64,000 bases of DNA from Mycolicibacterium austroafricanum (GCF_902705885.1 NZ_CACSIP010000023.1:68305-132304); one strand, 5' to 3'. Positions 8,775 to 17,780 are shown, counted from the stretch's first letter. Notes: generated by a model not told the origin, from the sequence alone. Translations and numbers: made by a program.

Positions 8775-9596
8775 TCAGGGCGAGCAGTGCCAGTTGTCAG
8801 CCAAGATGCAGCGGATCTGCTCATCGAGGTTCTCGTCGAGCAGGACCACGGTCACAGGTGGCCCGCCGATGTCTGGCGCGATGTATTCGGCCAGGTCCCG
8901 CATGTATTCCACGTTCGCAGGGTCATCCCACGCACCGCCGGCGTCGACGAACGAAAATGCGCGATCGCGGCCTCGACCCGCGATCAGGACCTCAGCCGGT
9001 CCGGAGTTGTCGAAGTAGCCGGCGTTGACCAAGACCTCGCCGAAGCGTTGGGCGTCGTCGCGGGTGGCCCCTTGCGCGTAGTAGACCTGCTGACCCTGGC
9101 CGAAGTCGACTGAGTCCTGAAAGTCGACCAGGGCCTTGGGGTTGAGTCCGGAGACGAACAGCATGACCAAGGAGACGCCGACCAGAAGTGTCGTAATACC
9201 CAGACCGATGAGAGCGTCGATCCCCGGGGAGACCCGCGTCCCGCCCGCGGCCCGGTGCGCATCGAAGCGGCGGCCCTGCAGCCATCGCGCCGCAAAATAG
9301 CCGAACATGACTTGCGGCACCAAGAACACGACGGGTGGAACCCCGGCCGGAACGACCCACGCCAGCCGGCCCAGGATCACCGTCGTGAGCAATCCCCCGA
9401 CAACGGCCGCCGCAGCGAACCACTTCTGGCCCCATTTCCAGTAGTTGAGCGCGAGCACGATGCCACCGGCGATCAGCATGCCGCAGATGGTGGCCCAGGC
9501 GACACCCGACGGCGAGTGCAGCCGATGGCTTGGGGATGGGACCCCATGCGGCGAGGACGGCTGCTGCGGAACCTGCGGGGGAGGCTGAGATTCCAT
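8775..9596 (-). CDS. Hypothetical multipass membrane protein with C-terminal extracytoplasmic or cytosolic domain
   Basis: A 273-aa protein from ATG 9596. The first 30 residues are Pro/Gln-rich. TM helices lie at about 34-50, 58-74 and 78-99, and another near 131-150. The last 120 residues are soluble (FGQGQQVYYAQGATRDDAQRFGEVL... and VTVVLLDENLDEQIRCIL). I recognise no family with certainty. A longer frame reaching 9704 runs into the flanking hairpin and was not used. The gene is bracketed by the two related hairpins at 8706-8765 and 9677-9735. Confidence 0.65.
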   Translation of the reverse strand: MESQPPPQVPQQPSSPHGVPSPSHRLHSPSGVAWATICGMLIAGGIVLALNYWKWGQKWFAAAAVVGGLLTTVILGRLAWVVPAGVPPVVFLVPQVMFGYFAARWLQGRRFDAHRAAGGTRVSPGIDALIGLGITTLLVGVSLVMLFVSGLNPKALVDFQDSVDFGQGQQVYYAQGATRDDAQRFGEVLVNAGYFDNSGPAEVLIAGRGRDRAFSFVDAGGAWDDPANVEYMRDLAEYIAPDIGGPPVTVVLLDENLDEQIRCILADNWHCSP

Positions 9597-9676
9597 CGTG
9601 GCTCCGGGTGCGAGGTTGAAGACCGCGCGTTTTCGTGCAGTACTCCGATGATCGCGCATCGTCCGGCCAGATACCG

Positions 9677-9735
9677 CCGGAACGGTATTCCACGCGGGAC
9701 CCATTCGGGATTCCGCGCATGGAATACCGTTCCAG
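9677..9735. repeat. Imperfect inverted repeat (hairpin), copy 2
   Basis: Arms 9677-9696 (CCGGAACGGTATTCCACGCG) and 9716-9735 (CGCATGGAATACCGTTCCAG) match at 18 of 20 positions around a 19-nt loop. It lies 13 bases beyond the ptsH stop. Compared with copy 1, the stem bases TGC/GCA are replaced by GGT/ACC on both arms, so pairing is conserved. It may end the fru-ptsH transcript. Confidence 0.75.
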
Positions 9736-9747
9736 CGGGGGTGAAAC

Positions 9748-10005
9748 TCAGGCGTCGAGGTCCTGCTCGACCAGGTCGGCGACGGCGTTCAACGCGGCCT
9801 CGTCCTCTGACTCCACGGTCACCTCGGCGCCCTTGCCGGCACCCAGGGTCATGATCATCAGGGCCGAACCGGCGTCGACGGGCTCACCGCCGTCCGTCGA
9901 CAGCGTGACCGGAACACCGGCGTTGACGACGGCCTCGGCGATGATGGCGGCCGGACGGGCGTGCAGGCCGATGGCCGAGCCGACGATGACGGACTTGCTG
10001 GGCAT
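9748..10005 (-). CDS. ptsH: Phosphocarrier protein HPr
   Basis: An 85-aa HPr. The phosphorylated histidine is His15 in GLHARPA; the conserved DAGSALMIM segment carries the regulatory-serine region. It relays phosphate from Enzyme I (ptsI at 13908) to the EIIA domain of the neighbouring fructose permease. It starts at ATG 10005 with GGAGA upstream, 34 nt after the fruA stop, and is the last PTS gene of the run. A hairpin follows the stop. Confidence 0.95.
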   Translation of the reverse strand: MPSKSVIVGSAIGLHARPAAIIAEAVVNAGVPVTLSTDGGEPVDAGSALMIMTLGAGKGAEVTVESEDEAALNAVADLVEQDLDA

Positions 10006-10039
10006 GGATTCTCCTTAGTTGTTGGTGAGATGGAACTGG

Positions 10040-12028
10040 TCAGGCGGCGACGAGCTCGGATTCTTGCTTGGCGCCGGGTTTGATGAACTGCTTGGCGGCG
10101 ACGACGGCGAGCGCGCCGGCGACCATCCCGGCCAGGATCGCGATGATGAAGCCGAACTTGTTGTCGATCGCGAAGAGTACGAAGATCCCGCCGTGCGGCG
10201 CGCGTGACGTCGCACCGAAGGCCATGCACAGCGCGCCGGTGATGGCTCCGCCGAACATCATCGACGGGATGACGCGCAGCGGGTCGGCCGCCGCGAACGG
10301 GATGGCGCCTTCGGAGATGAACGTCGCACCGAGAAGCCAAGCGGCCCGGCCGTTCTCCCGCTCCGGCTCACTGAACAACCCGGGCCGGATGGTGGTGGCC
10401 AGCGCCATCGCCAGCGGCGGCACCATGCCGGCCGCCATCACGGTCGCCATGATCTCGAACGACGCGGTGGTGGCCGCCGCCAATCCGGCGGTGGCGAATG
10501 CGTAGGCCGCCTTGTTGACCGGGCCGCCCAGGTCGAAGCACATCATCAGGCCGAGGATGATCCCCAGGAAGATCGCCGACGTACCGGACAGGCCACTGAG
10601 CCATTCGGTCAGGCTGGTGTTGACCCAGGCCAGCGGCCGGCCGACCAGGAAGAACATGATCAGGCCGACGAACAGGGACGCGAACAGTGGGGTGATGACC
10701 ACCGGCATGAGGCCGCGGAACCATTGGGGCACCTTGATATTGCTGATCCACAGTGCTGCGAACCCGGCCATCACACCGCCGACGATGCCGCCGATGAAGC
10801 CGCCGCCGATGAACACCGCCAGCGCACCGGCGGTGAATCCCGGTGCGATACCGGGCCGGTCGGCGATCGCGAACGAGATGTAGCCGGCAAGAGCCGGGAC
10901 CAGGAAGCCGAACGCCAACCCGCCGAGGGTGAACAGGATCGCCCCCAGATACTGGGCGAACCCGCCCGGGGGCAGGTCGGTCAGCGAGTTGTTCAGCGCG
11001 ATGTCGTTGCCGGTGTCGGCGATCTCGTAGCCCGCGAACAGGAAGCCCAGCGCGATCAGCAGACCGCCGGCCGCGACGAACGGGATCATGTAGCTCACGC
11101 CGGTCAGCAGGATCTGGCGCGTCCTGGTGCCCCAGCCGACATTCCCCGACGGGGCGTCCTCGGCCGCGGACCCGGAGCCCTCCACCCGCGGCGCGTTCGG
11201 ATTATCGGCTGCGGCAAGGGCTTCGGCGACCATCTTGGCTGGTTCGTTGATCGCGCGTTTCACCCCGGAGGCCACCACGGGCTTGCCGGCGAACCGGCCC
11301 TTGTCCTTGACCCCGACGTCGGTGGCGAAGATGACGGCGTCGGCCTTGGCGATGGTGTCGGCCGGCAGCGGGGTGCTGCCCGAGGAGCCCTGGGTCTCCA
11401 CGACCAGCGTGACACCGGCCTCCTTGGCCGCCGCGGACAGCGCGTCGGCGGCCATGTAGGTGTGCGCGATCCCGGTCGGGCAGGCGGTGATCGCGACGAT
11501 CGACTTGGCCGGCTTCTCCTCGGCGGGCGCCGCGGGCGCGCTCGGCGCCGCCGCCGGAGCGGGCTTGACCACCCCGTCGACGAGGTCGACGATCTCGGCG
11601 GCGGTGCCTGCGGTGCGCAGCGATTCGACGAAGTCTTTACGCACCAGTGCCCTTGCCAGGCTGGACAGCAGCTTCATGTGCTCCTGCCCGCCGGCGTCGG
11701 GCGCCGCGATCAGGAACGCCAGGTCCGCCGGACCGTCGGGAGCGCCGAAGTCCACCGGCGGACGCAACCGGGCGAACCCGATGGTCGGGGAGTCGACATA
11801 CGGCGAGCGACAGTGCGGGATCGCGATGCCGCCCGGCAGGCCGGTCGCGGACTGTTCCTCGCGGGCCATCGCGGCACCGATGAGTCCGTCGGCGTCGGTG
11901 GTGCGGCCCGCGGCGGCGAGGCTGCCCGCCAGCTTGGCGATCACCGCTTGCTTGTCACCCTCGACGTCGGTGTCGAGCAGCACCAGATCAGCGGTGATGA
12001 TCGGTGGGGAAGAGGTGGAGCTTGTCAT
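10040..12028 (-). CDS. fruA: PTS fructose-specific permease EIIABC
   Basis: A 662-aa three-domain permease. The EIIA domain (about 1-150) has His72 in IPHCRS. A Pro/Ala linker joins it to EIIB (about 175-275) with Cys183 in TACPTGIAHTYMAA. EIIC (about 300-655) has the many hydrophobic helices and GGPVNKAAYAF of the fructose family. It imports fructose as fructose-1-phosphate, the substrate of the FruK encoded just upstream. ATG 12028 is chosen; a GTG at 12055 overlapping the fruK stop would add nine residues. Confidence 0.94.
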   Translation of the reverse strand: MTSSTSSPPIITADLVLLDTDVEGDKQAVIAKLAGSLAAAGRTTDADGLIGAAMAREEQSATGLPGGIAIPHCRSPYVDSPTIGFARLRPPVDFGAPDGPADLAFLIAAPDAGGQEHMKLLSSLARALVRKDFVESLRTAGTAAEIVDLVDGVVKPAPAAAPSAPAAPAEEKPAKSIVAITACPTGIAHTYMAADALSAAAKEAGVTLVVETQGSSGSTPLPADTIAKADAVIFATDVGVKDKGRFAGKPVVASGVKRAINEPAKMVAEALAAADNPNAPRVEGSGSAAEDAPSGNVGWGTRTRQILLTGVSYMIPFVAAGGLLIALGFLFAGYEIADTGNDIALNNSLTDLPPGGFAQYLGAILFTLGGLAFGFLVPALAGYISFAIADRPGIAPGFTAGALAVFIGGGFIGGIVGGVMAGFAALWISNIKVPQWFRGLMPVVITPLFASLFVGLIMFFLVGRPLAWVNTSLTEWLSGLSGTSAIFLGIILGLMMCFDLGGPVNKAAYAFATAGLAAATTASFEIMATVMAAGMVPPLAMALATTIRPGLFSEPERENGRAAWLLGATFISEGAIPFAAADPLRVIPSMMFGGAITGALCMAFGATSRAPHGGIFVLFAIDNKFGFIIAILAGMVAGALAVVAAKQFIKPGAKQESELVAA

Positions 12029-12051
12029 GGCACTACTCTCGTCTTTCGTTG

Positions 12052-13029
12052 TCACTGGTTGGCAGGAATCGGTGAGATCGGCGACACGTGAACCGCATTC
12101 AGGTCGATCTCGGCGGGGGTGGGCAGTGTGGTCCCTGGTAGTGCGGCCGCGGCGCTGCCGTAGGCCACGGCCATCTGCAGCCGCTGGGGTGGCACAGCGC
12201 CACCGACGTCGGCGCGGACGTATCCCGCCAGCGACGAGTCGCCGGCGCCCACGGTGCTGCGCGGAACGATCGGTGGCGGCGTGGCCATCCAGGCGCCGTT
12301 CTGGTCGACCAGCACGGCTCCCGCGGCGCCGAGGGTGGCCAGTACCGCGCCGATCCCGCGGTCGATCAGCTGGCGGGCCGCCGACACCACCGGTTCGGGA
12401 TCACCCTGTTCCACGGCGTCTTCCAACGCCTGGGCGGACAACCCGAGGACCCCGGCGAGCTCCTCGGCGTTCGGCTTGATCAGGTCGGGGGCACCGCGGT
12501 CCAGCGAGGCGACCAGTGCGGCCAGCGGCGCGTCGGACGTGTCGACCGCGACCCGGCACGGACGGGAGGCCAGCAGCGCGACCACGTCGCCGTACCAGCT
12601 GTGCGGGACTCCCGGCGGCAGCGACCCCGACATCACCACCCAGGCGGCGCCGTCGGCCGCCTCGAGCACCGCATCGGTCAGGGCCCGCACCGCCGCGTCG
12701 TCGAGCGCCGCGCCGGGCTCGTTGATCTTGGTGGTGGTGCCGTCCTGCTCGGTGATGGTCAGGTTGGTGCGGGCCGGCTCGGCGGTCGGCACGATCCGAT
12801 AGGACACCCCGGAGGATTGCAGGGCACTCACCAACGGGTCGTTGGCGGCGGCGGGCAGCACGGCGAGCGACTCGACGCCGGCGAGGGTGAGCGCGCGGGC
12901 GACGTTGACGCCCTTGCCGCCGGCCTGGCTGGTGACCGACGTGACGCGGTGCACCGCGCCGCGGGTCAGCGGCGACGGCAGCGTGACGGTGCGGTCGATG
13001 CTCGGGTTGGGGGTGACGGTGACGATCAC
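12052..13029 (-). CDS. fruK: 1-phosphofructokinase
   Basis: A 325-aa PfkB-family sugar kinase. It has the N-terminal signature AGGKGVNVARAL (from about residue 36) and the C-terminal ATP/catalytic-base motif VGAGDSSLAGY near residue 255. It phosphorylates fructose-1-phosphate to fructose-1,6-bisphosphate. It overlaps fruR by 4 nt and lies directly before fruA. This fruR-fruK-fruA-ptsH order is typical of actinobacterial fructose operons. Confidence 0.94.
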   Translation of the reverse strand: MIVTVTPNPSIDRTVTLPSPLTRGAVHRVTSVTSQAGGKGVNVARALTLAGVESLAVLPAAANDPLVSALQSSGVSYRIVPTAEPARTNLTITEQDGTTTKINEPGAALDDAAVRALTDAVLEAADGAAWVVMSGSLPPGVPHSWYGDVVALLASRPCRVAVDTSDAPLAALVASLDRGAPDLIKPNAEELAGVLGLSAQALEDAVEQGDPEPVVSAARQLIDRGIGAVLATLGAAGAVLVDQNGAWMATPPPIVPRSTVGAGDSSLAGYVRADVGGAVPPQRLQMAVAYGSAAAALPGTTLPTPAEIDLNAVHVSPISPIPANQ

Positions 13030-13805
13030 GATTGACCTCCTGCGCAGATGACTTCGATACCCTGCTCGCTCAGCTCCGCCTTGTCGGCGGCACTGATCTC
13101 CGGGTCGGTGATGAGGGTGTCGACGCTGGTGATGGGGGCGAAGCTGACGAAGTCCTCGCGGCCGACCTTCGAGGAGTCCGCGGCGACGACGACGTAGTTG
13201 GCGGCTTGGACCATCGCCCTCTTGACGGCGGCCTCGTCGCTGTCGGGGGTGGACAGCCCGTGGCGCACGCTGAGGGCGTTGGTGCCGATGAACGCGATGT
13301 CGACGCGCAGCGTGTCCAGCACCCGCAGCGTCTGCTCACCGACTGCGGCCTGGGTGACCCCGCGTACCCGCCCGCCGAGCAACTGCAGCGACACGGACGG
13401 CACGGTGGCCAACCGGGCCGCGACCGGCACCGAGTTGGTGACGACGACCAACGGTCGATCCGTGGGCACCCGCCCGGCGATCCGCATGGTCGTGGTGCCG
13501 GCGTCGAGCAGCACGCTGGCGCCGCTGAGGGGGAAGAACTCCGCCGCGGCGGCCGCGATCGCGTCCTTGTGCTCCGAGCGGGTGACGTCGCGTTCCCCCA
13601 CGCCGGGTTCGACGAGGTGCAGCGCCCGCACCGGGACCGCGCCGCCGTGCACCCGACGCACCACACCCGCCTTGTCCAGGACCGCCAGATCGCGCCGCAC
13701 CGTCTCGGTAGTGACGTCGTACGCCTGGGCCAGCTCGGTGACGGACGCGCGGCCCTTCGCCATCACCAGCGAGGCGATGGCTTGCTGCCGCTCTTCGGGG
13801 TACAT
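13026..13805 (-). CDS. fruR: DeoR-family transcriptional repressor of the fructose operon
   Basis: A 259-aa DeoR/GlpR-type regulator. The N-terminal helix-turn-helix (about 19-42, VTELAQAYDVTTETVRRDL) is followed by the RRVHGGA hinge motif and a C-terminal sugar-phosphate sensing domain (LLDAGTTT near 103, VVAADSSKVG near 213). It probably responds to fructose-1-phosphate. It is the first gene of its operon and is divergent from ptsI across a 102-bp AT-rich region holding a TTGAC..GTCAA palindrome. Confidence 0.9.
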   Translation of the reverse strand: MYPEERQQAIASLVMAKGRASVTELAQAYDVTTETVRRDLAVLDKAGVVRRVHGGAVPVRALHLVEPGVGERDVTRSEHKDAIAAAAAEFFPLSGASVLLDAGTTTMRIAGRVPTDRPLVVVTNSVPVAARLATVPSVSLQLLGGRVRGVTQAAVGEQTLRVLDTLRVDIAFIGTNALSVRHGLSTPDSDEAAVKRAMVQAANYVVVAADSSKVGREDFVSFAPITSVDTLITDPEISAADKAELSEQGIEVICAGGQS

Positions 13806-13872
13806 ATGGCTCCGTTTGTGTGGGTATTCACCCTGCTGAATGTTGATATATTTGGTTTTACTCTTGAATGTG

Positions 13873-13900
13873 TTGACTTGTCAATGTTTTCTTGTAATCT
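13873..13900 (+). promoter_or_regulatory. Promoter of ptsI (leaderless) overlapping a palindromic operator
   Basis: TTGACT at 13873-13878 and TAATCT at 13895-13900 are separated by 16 bp. Transcription would begin 7-8 nt later, at the ATG of ptsI (13908), so the mRNA would have no leader. The palindrome TTGACTTGTCAA (13873-13884) contains this -35 and, on the other strand, a TTGACA that could serve fruR, so one bound regulator could block both directions. Confidence 0.6.
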
Positions 13901-13907
13901 GGTTCAC

Positions 13908-15608
13908 ATGACTGCGACTACTCCGCTTACATCACCCTCCGCCGCGTCGGGAACGGTGCTCCAGGGTGTCCCCGTCGTCACGGGGGTCCAGTACGCACCG
14001 GTGATCCGTCCCGGCAAGCTGCCCGACGTCGATCGGGAGTCCACCAAGGACCTCGCGGAAGAGGAGAGGCCGGCCGAGGGGGAGCGCTTCAACGCCGCAG
14101 CGTCGGCCGTGGCCACCCGGTTGCGGGAGCGCGCCGCGCACGCCACCGGTGTGGCGTCCGAGGTGCTGGCCGCCACGGCCACGCTGGCGCAAGACCGCGC
14201 CTGGCTCGGCGCGACCGAGAAGCGGATCAAGGAAGGCGCCCCGGCGGTGCGCGCGGTCGTCGGCGCCGTCGACCAGTTCGTCGACATGTTCACCAAGATG
14301 GGCGGGCTGATGGCCGAACGGGTCACCGACCTGCGGGACATCCGCGACCGGGTGATCGCCGAACTCAACGGCCTGCCCGAACCCGGCGTCCCGGTGCCCG
14401 ACAAGCCGTCGATCCTGTGCGCCGAGGACCTGGCGCCCGCCGATACCGCCGGACTGGACCCCAAGCTCGTCGTCGCGCTGGCCACCACTCTCGGCGGCCC
14501 CACCAGCCACACCGCGATCATCGCCCGGCAGTTGGGCATCCCCTGCGTCGTCGCCGTCGCCGGTCTCGACGACGTCCCCGCGGGGATGATGGTGCTCGTT
14601 GACGGCACCCGCGGAACCGTCACCGTGACCCCGGACGAGGCGGCGGCCCGCGAGGCCGTGGCCGACGCCGAGCGCGCCGCAGCGCAGGCCGCGAACTGGT
14701 CGGGGCCGGGAGCGACGTCCGACGGGCACGCGGTCGCCGTGCTCGCCAACGTCCAGGACGCCGCCGCGGCCCGCTCCGCTCGGGAGACCCCGGCCGAGGG
14801 CATCGGGTTGTTCCGCACCGAACTGTGCTTCCTCAACACCGACACCGAACCGACCGTCGAGGAACAGGCCGACATCTACGCCGAGGTGCTCGAGGCGTTC
14901 GCCGGGTGCAAGGTTGTGATCCGCACGCTCGACGCCGGCTCGGACAAGCCCCTCAAATTCGCCGGGCACCCCGACGAGGCCAACCCCGCGCTGGGCGTAC
15001 GCGGCATCCGCATCGCCGAGAACAACCCCGGTCTGCTGACCCACCAACTCGAGGGCATCGCCGCGGCCGCCGAGCGCTCCGGCAACCAGCCGTGGGTGAT
15101 GGCGCCGATGATCGCCACCCCGCAGGAAGCGGAACGCTTTGCCGCCCAGGCACGTTCGCTCGGGCTGACCCCCGGTGTGATGATCGAGGTGCCCGCGGCC
15201 GCGCTGCTCGCCGAGCAGATCCTCGAGCACGTGGATTTCCTGTCGATCGGGACCAACGACCTTGCCCAGTACACGATGGCCGCGGACCGGATGTCGGCCG
15301 AGCTGGCGACGCTCACCGACCCGTGGCAGCCGGCGGTGGTGCAGCTGGTGGCGATGACGGCCCGGGCCGGCGCCGCGGTGGGCAAGCCGGTCGGTGTCTG
15401 CGGTGAGGCTGCCGCCGACCCGCTGTTGGCGTGTGTGCTGACCGGACTCGGCGTGACGTCACTGTCGGCGGCCGCGGCGGCGGTGCAGAACGTGGGCGCC
15501 AAGCTCGCGCAGGTCAGCCTGGCGCAGTGCCGGGAAGCGGCCGAGGCCGTGCTGAAGACTTCCAGCGCGGCGGACGCCCGCGCGGCGGCGCTGGCCGTGC
15601 TGGGCTGA
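13908..15608 (+). CDS. ptsI: Phosphoenolpyruvate-protein phosphotransferase (Enzyme I)
   Basis: A 566-aa Enzyme I. The swivelling domain carries the phosphorylated His201 in GGPTSHTAIIAR. The C-terminal PEP-binding barrel shows EGIGLFRTE, VIRTLDAGSDKP, LSIGTNDLAQY and the catalytic GVCGEAAAD. It transfers phosphate from PEP to HPr. The start is ATG 13908, just after the predicted promoter. The same frame stays open far upstream through the antisense of fruR, which is not coding. It is divergent from the fruR-fruK-fruA-ptsH operon. Confidence 0.95.
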   Translation: MTATTPLTSPSAASGTVLQGVPVVTGVQYAPVIRPGKLPDVDRESTKDLAEEERPAEGERFNAAASAVATRLRERAAHATGVASEVLAATATLAQDRAWLGATEKRIKEGAPAVRAVVGAVDQFVDMFTKMGGLMAERVTDLRDIRDRVIAELNGLPEPGVPVPDKPSILCAEDLAPADTAGLDPKLVVALATTLGGPTSHTAIIARQLGIPCVVAVAGLDDVPAGMMVLVDGTRGTVTVTPDEAAAREAVADAERAAAQAANWSGPGATSDGHAVAVLANVQDAAAARSARETPAEGIGLFRTELCFLNTDTEPTVEEQADIYAEVLEAFAGCKVVIRTLDAGSDKPLKFAGHPDEANPALGVRGIRIAENNPGLLTHQLEGIAAAAERSGNQPWVMAPMIATPQEAERFAAQARSLGLTPGVMIEVPAAALLAEQILEHVDFLSIGTNDLAQYTMAADRMSAELATLTDPWQPAVVQLVAMTARAGAAVGKPVGVCGEAAADPLLACVLTGLGVTSLSAAAAAVQNVGAKLAQVSLAQCREAAEAVLKTSSAADARAAALAVLG

Positions 15609-15680
15609 CGGGAATCGATCGGCACGCCGTCCGCTGGGCGTGGCCCGCACGGCCTTCGTCGACGGCCACGGGGGAGTGGT

Positions 15681-15902
15681 TCAGGCTTTCAGGGTGGGGG
15701 TCAGCGCCACGGCGAGGATCTTCGTGTCCCGGGTGGCGACGGTGAGATTGCGGCGCAGCGCCTGAGCAACGATGATCCGGTCGAAGGGGTCACGATGATC
15801 CCAGGGGAGCCGCCCGGCGAGGATCGCATCCTCGGAATCGATGGGCAGGTCGTCGACGCGCATGGCCTCCAGCTGACCAGCCCAGGTCGCCAACAGCGTC
15901 AA
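15681..15902 (-). pseudogene. VapC-type PIN-domain toxin remnant (N-terminus missing)
   Basis: A 73-codon frame holding only the C-terminal half of a PIN-domain ribonuclease: HRDPFDRIIVAQALRRNLT and a TRD motif, the conserved acidic residues of VapC toxins. Intact VapC is about 125-135 aa with an N-terminal LLDTH-like motif, absent here in any frame. The only possible start is a TTG (15902). No VapB antitoxin is seen. It is a decayed gene at the junction between the PTS block and the accessory island. Confidence 0.7.
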
Positions 15903-16097
15903 GCCAACCAGCCGGCCCAGCCGCCGGATGTGGATGCGTGCCCAGCTGCCCTGAGGCGACTGGGGACGGGTGCCATGATTCCCCCCAATCGCCAGTAGGC
16001 GGCTGGCCTCTCACGATGGGTGAACGCGCAGTAGACCACGCCACATAGCACTTTTCACCGCGTGGATACAGGAGCGCGGGCCTTCCCTTGCTTTGAT

Positions 16098-16112
16098 AAC
16101 AAATCTCTGGTT
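16098..16112. promoter_or_regulatory. Regulon operator AACAAATCTCTGGTT
   Basis: AAC-N9-GTT element 80 bp upstream of the start of the DapB-like gene at 16192. It belongs to a set of eleven similar 15-bp elements in this window. Its central ATCTCTGGTT is shared with the copies at 17747 and 27683. I see no second copy beside this one. Confidence 0.7.
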
Positions 16113-16191
16113 TTCTATCCACATCCAGGGCTGAACTCGAATGTCGTCATCAACTCGGTGAGGACTTGCAGGGACGACGGGAGTGATGACA

Positions 16192-17313
16192 ATGTCCATC
16201 AAGGTGGTGCAATGGGGCACCGGATGGTTAGGCACTCAGGCGGTACACACCTTGCTTGCACACCCAGACCTCGAGTTGGTTGGTGTGTACACGCCAACTG
16301 CCGAAAAGGTCGGCAAAGACGTCGGCGATATTGTTGGCCTTCCGAAGGTCGGAGTTAAAGCAACAGACGCGGTGGACGAAATCCTGGCTCTAGGCGCAGA
16401 CTGCCATCTGTTCATGCTGCTCGGCGCAGAACCAGGAACGGCAAAGCCCGTCACCGAGAGGCTCGTCAAGATCCTGCGCGCCGGACAAAACGTGTGCCAG
16501 ACATCGTTGATACCAATGTGCTACCCAGAATACGCGCCAGAAGAATTACGTGGTCCCATCGAAGCTGCCTGCGCAGAGGGAAATTCACGATTATTCACCA
16601 CCGGGATCTTCCCAGGGATTATCAACGACCTCATGACGACGCCGTTCCTGGCGTGTAGTGAACGTGTCGACCTCGTTCGAATCACAGAGATGCTGAACTA
16701 CGGCGAGTACTACGGTGCTGATTTTGCACGTGGCATGGGCGTCGGCGGACCTATCCCCGATCCGAAGTCCATGGAGGGGGCGCTCGCAGGACATGATGCG
16801 GCCGGACACATGAGTCCTCCAATTCGCTTCCTGGGCAGCCGAATCGGTGCTGAGATCGATGAGATTCGCTTGGCAGGTGTTGAGTTCGCTCCTGCGGTAA
16901 ACCGTGTGGAAGTGGAAGACCTTGTTATTGAGCCCGGATCAGTGGGTGCATACAAATTATGCTACGAAGGACTATCCAAGGGCCGCCCAGTCGTCGAGAC
17001 GTGGTTCGTCACACGTTTCGACTACGATTCGGCTTCAGATTGGCCTGCGCCACGCAGTGGGTCGAAAGGCTGCTACCGGATCGAGATTGAAGGGTCGCTA
17101 TCTCTGAAGGTCGATATCGACCTGATGGGCCGGCGCGACTCACCCTCGCAAACAAGGGGATTCCCGACGAGCGGTGCAGCGTTAGGCGCAAATCTTCTAG
17201 GCGCCAGCGCCGCGGTCAACGCAATTCCTCTTGTGTTGAAGTTGGATCCCGGTGTTTATGGAATGTCAGATCTTCATCACAACGGAGACCTCCGCCTGTT
17301 CAGCGGACTGTGA
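16192..17313 (+). CDS. DapB-like NAD(P)-dependent oxidoreductase (amine dehydrogenase-like), paralog 1
   Basis: A 373-aa protein with an N-terminal Rossmann fold (VVQWGTGWLGTQA) and the layout of dihydrodipicolinate reductase-like or 2,4-diaminopentanoate dehydrogenase-like proteins. It is the most divergent of four such paralogs in the window (others at 30124, 31227 and 34680). ATG 16192 is chosen because GGGAG lies 8 nt upstream; GTG 16183 and ATG 16186 are too close to it. The true substrate is unknown; DapB activity itself is unlikely given the repeated occurrence in a catabolic island. GC is about 57% in the line I counted, well below the PTS genes. Confidence 0.75.
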   Translation: MSIKVVQWGTGWLGTQAVHTLLAHPDLELVGVYTPTAEKVGKDVGDIVGLPKVGVKATDAVDEILALGADCHLFMLLGAEPGTAKPVTERLVKILRAGQNVCQTSLIPMCYPEYAPEELRGPIEAACAEGNSRLFTTGIFPGIINDLMTTPFLACSERVDLVRITEMLNYGEYYGADFARGMGVGGPIPDPKSMEGALAGHDAAGHMSPPIRFLGSRIGAEIDEIRLAGVEFAPAVNRVEVEDLVIEPGSVGAYKLCYEGLSKGRPVVETWFVTRFDYDSASDWPAPRSGSKGCYRIEIEGSLSLKVDIDLMGRRDSPSQTRGFPTSGAALGANLLGASAAVNAIPLVLKLDPGVYGMSDLHHNGDLRLFSGL

Positions 17314-17746
17314 TGCCACACTGCCGTACCTATTCGGGGCACGGCGCTTCTGCTTGATCGAAGGCGCTTATGTGAACGAGGGCGCCGGGGCGCGTTCCAC
17401 CATCGACAAAGGCGCCGAACGCCGGGTCAATTCACTCGCCGCGACGTGCTGGGGCCTATCCGCCATGCTCTCGCGCGGGGCGTTCCACATCTGATGGCCC
17501 CAGCGGCCGCCGAAACGCACTTGGTCGCGTCGTCTTACCGGGTGCCAGTCGCCGCCTCCGCGGCCAACCCTCCTCCCAGCTGCTCGCGCCTGGCATGTAT
17601 GAAAGCTGAAGCGTGAACCCGCCTTCGGCGGGCAGCATGGCCGAGCACCAGAGGCCCGCCGGCCGACCTTCTTCCCATTCCCGAACCGGGCGCCCCGGCT
17701 GGAAAGTGATTGCCTGGTCAGCCGCGCGAGTCGTCACCACGACGCG

Positions 17747-17761
17747 GACAAATCTCTGGTC
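17747..17761. promoter_or_regulatory. Regulon operator GACAAATCTCTGGTC (variant)
   Basis: A copy of the AAC-N9-GTT element with symmetric end substitutions (GAC...GTC), so the outer palindrome is kept. It lies exactly 34 bp before the next copy at 17781, the same spacing as between 46864 and 46898. Confidence 0.6.
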
Positions 17762-17780
17762 GCATCTTGATAAGTTAGAA

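Noticed and set aside
13032..13907. An upstream extension of the ptsI frame that would give an 858-aa protein
   Set aside because: The added part is antisense to fruR and unlike any Enzyme I domain; the promoter and ATG 13908 fit a normal 566-aa protein.
13932..15230. Long minus-strand frames of 323-432 aa opposite ptsI
   Set aside because: Low-complexity composition, no family, fully overlapped by a well-supported gene.
17252..17494. A plus-strand frame overlapping the end of the 16192 gene that might be a transposase remnant
   Set aside because: No transposase motifs or terminal inverted repeats seen; left as decayed or non-coding.
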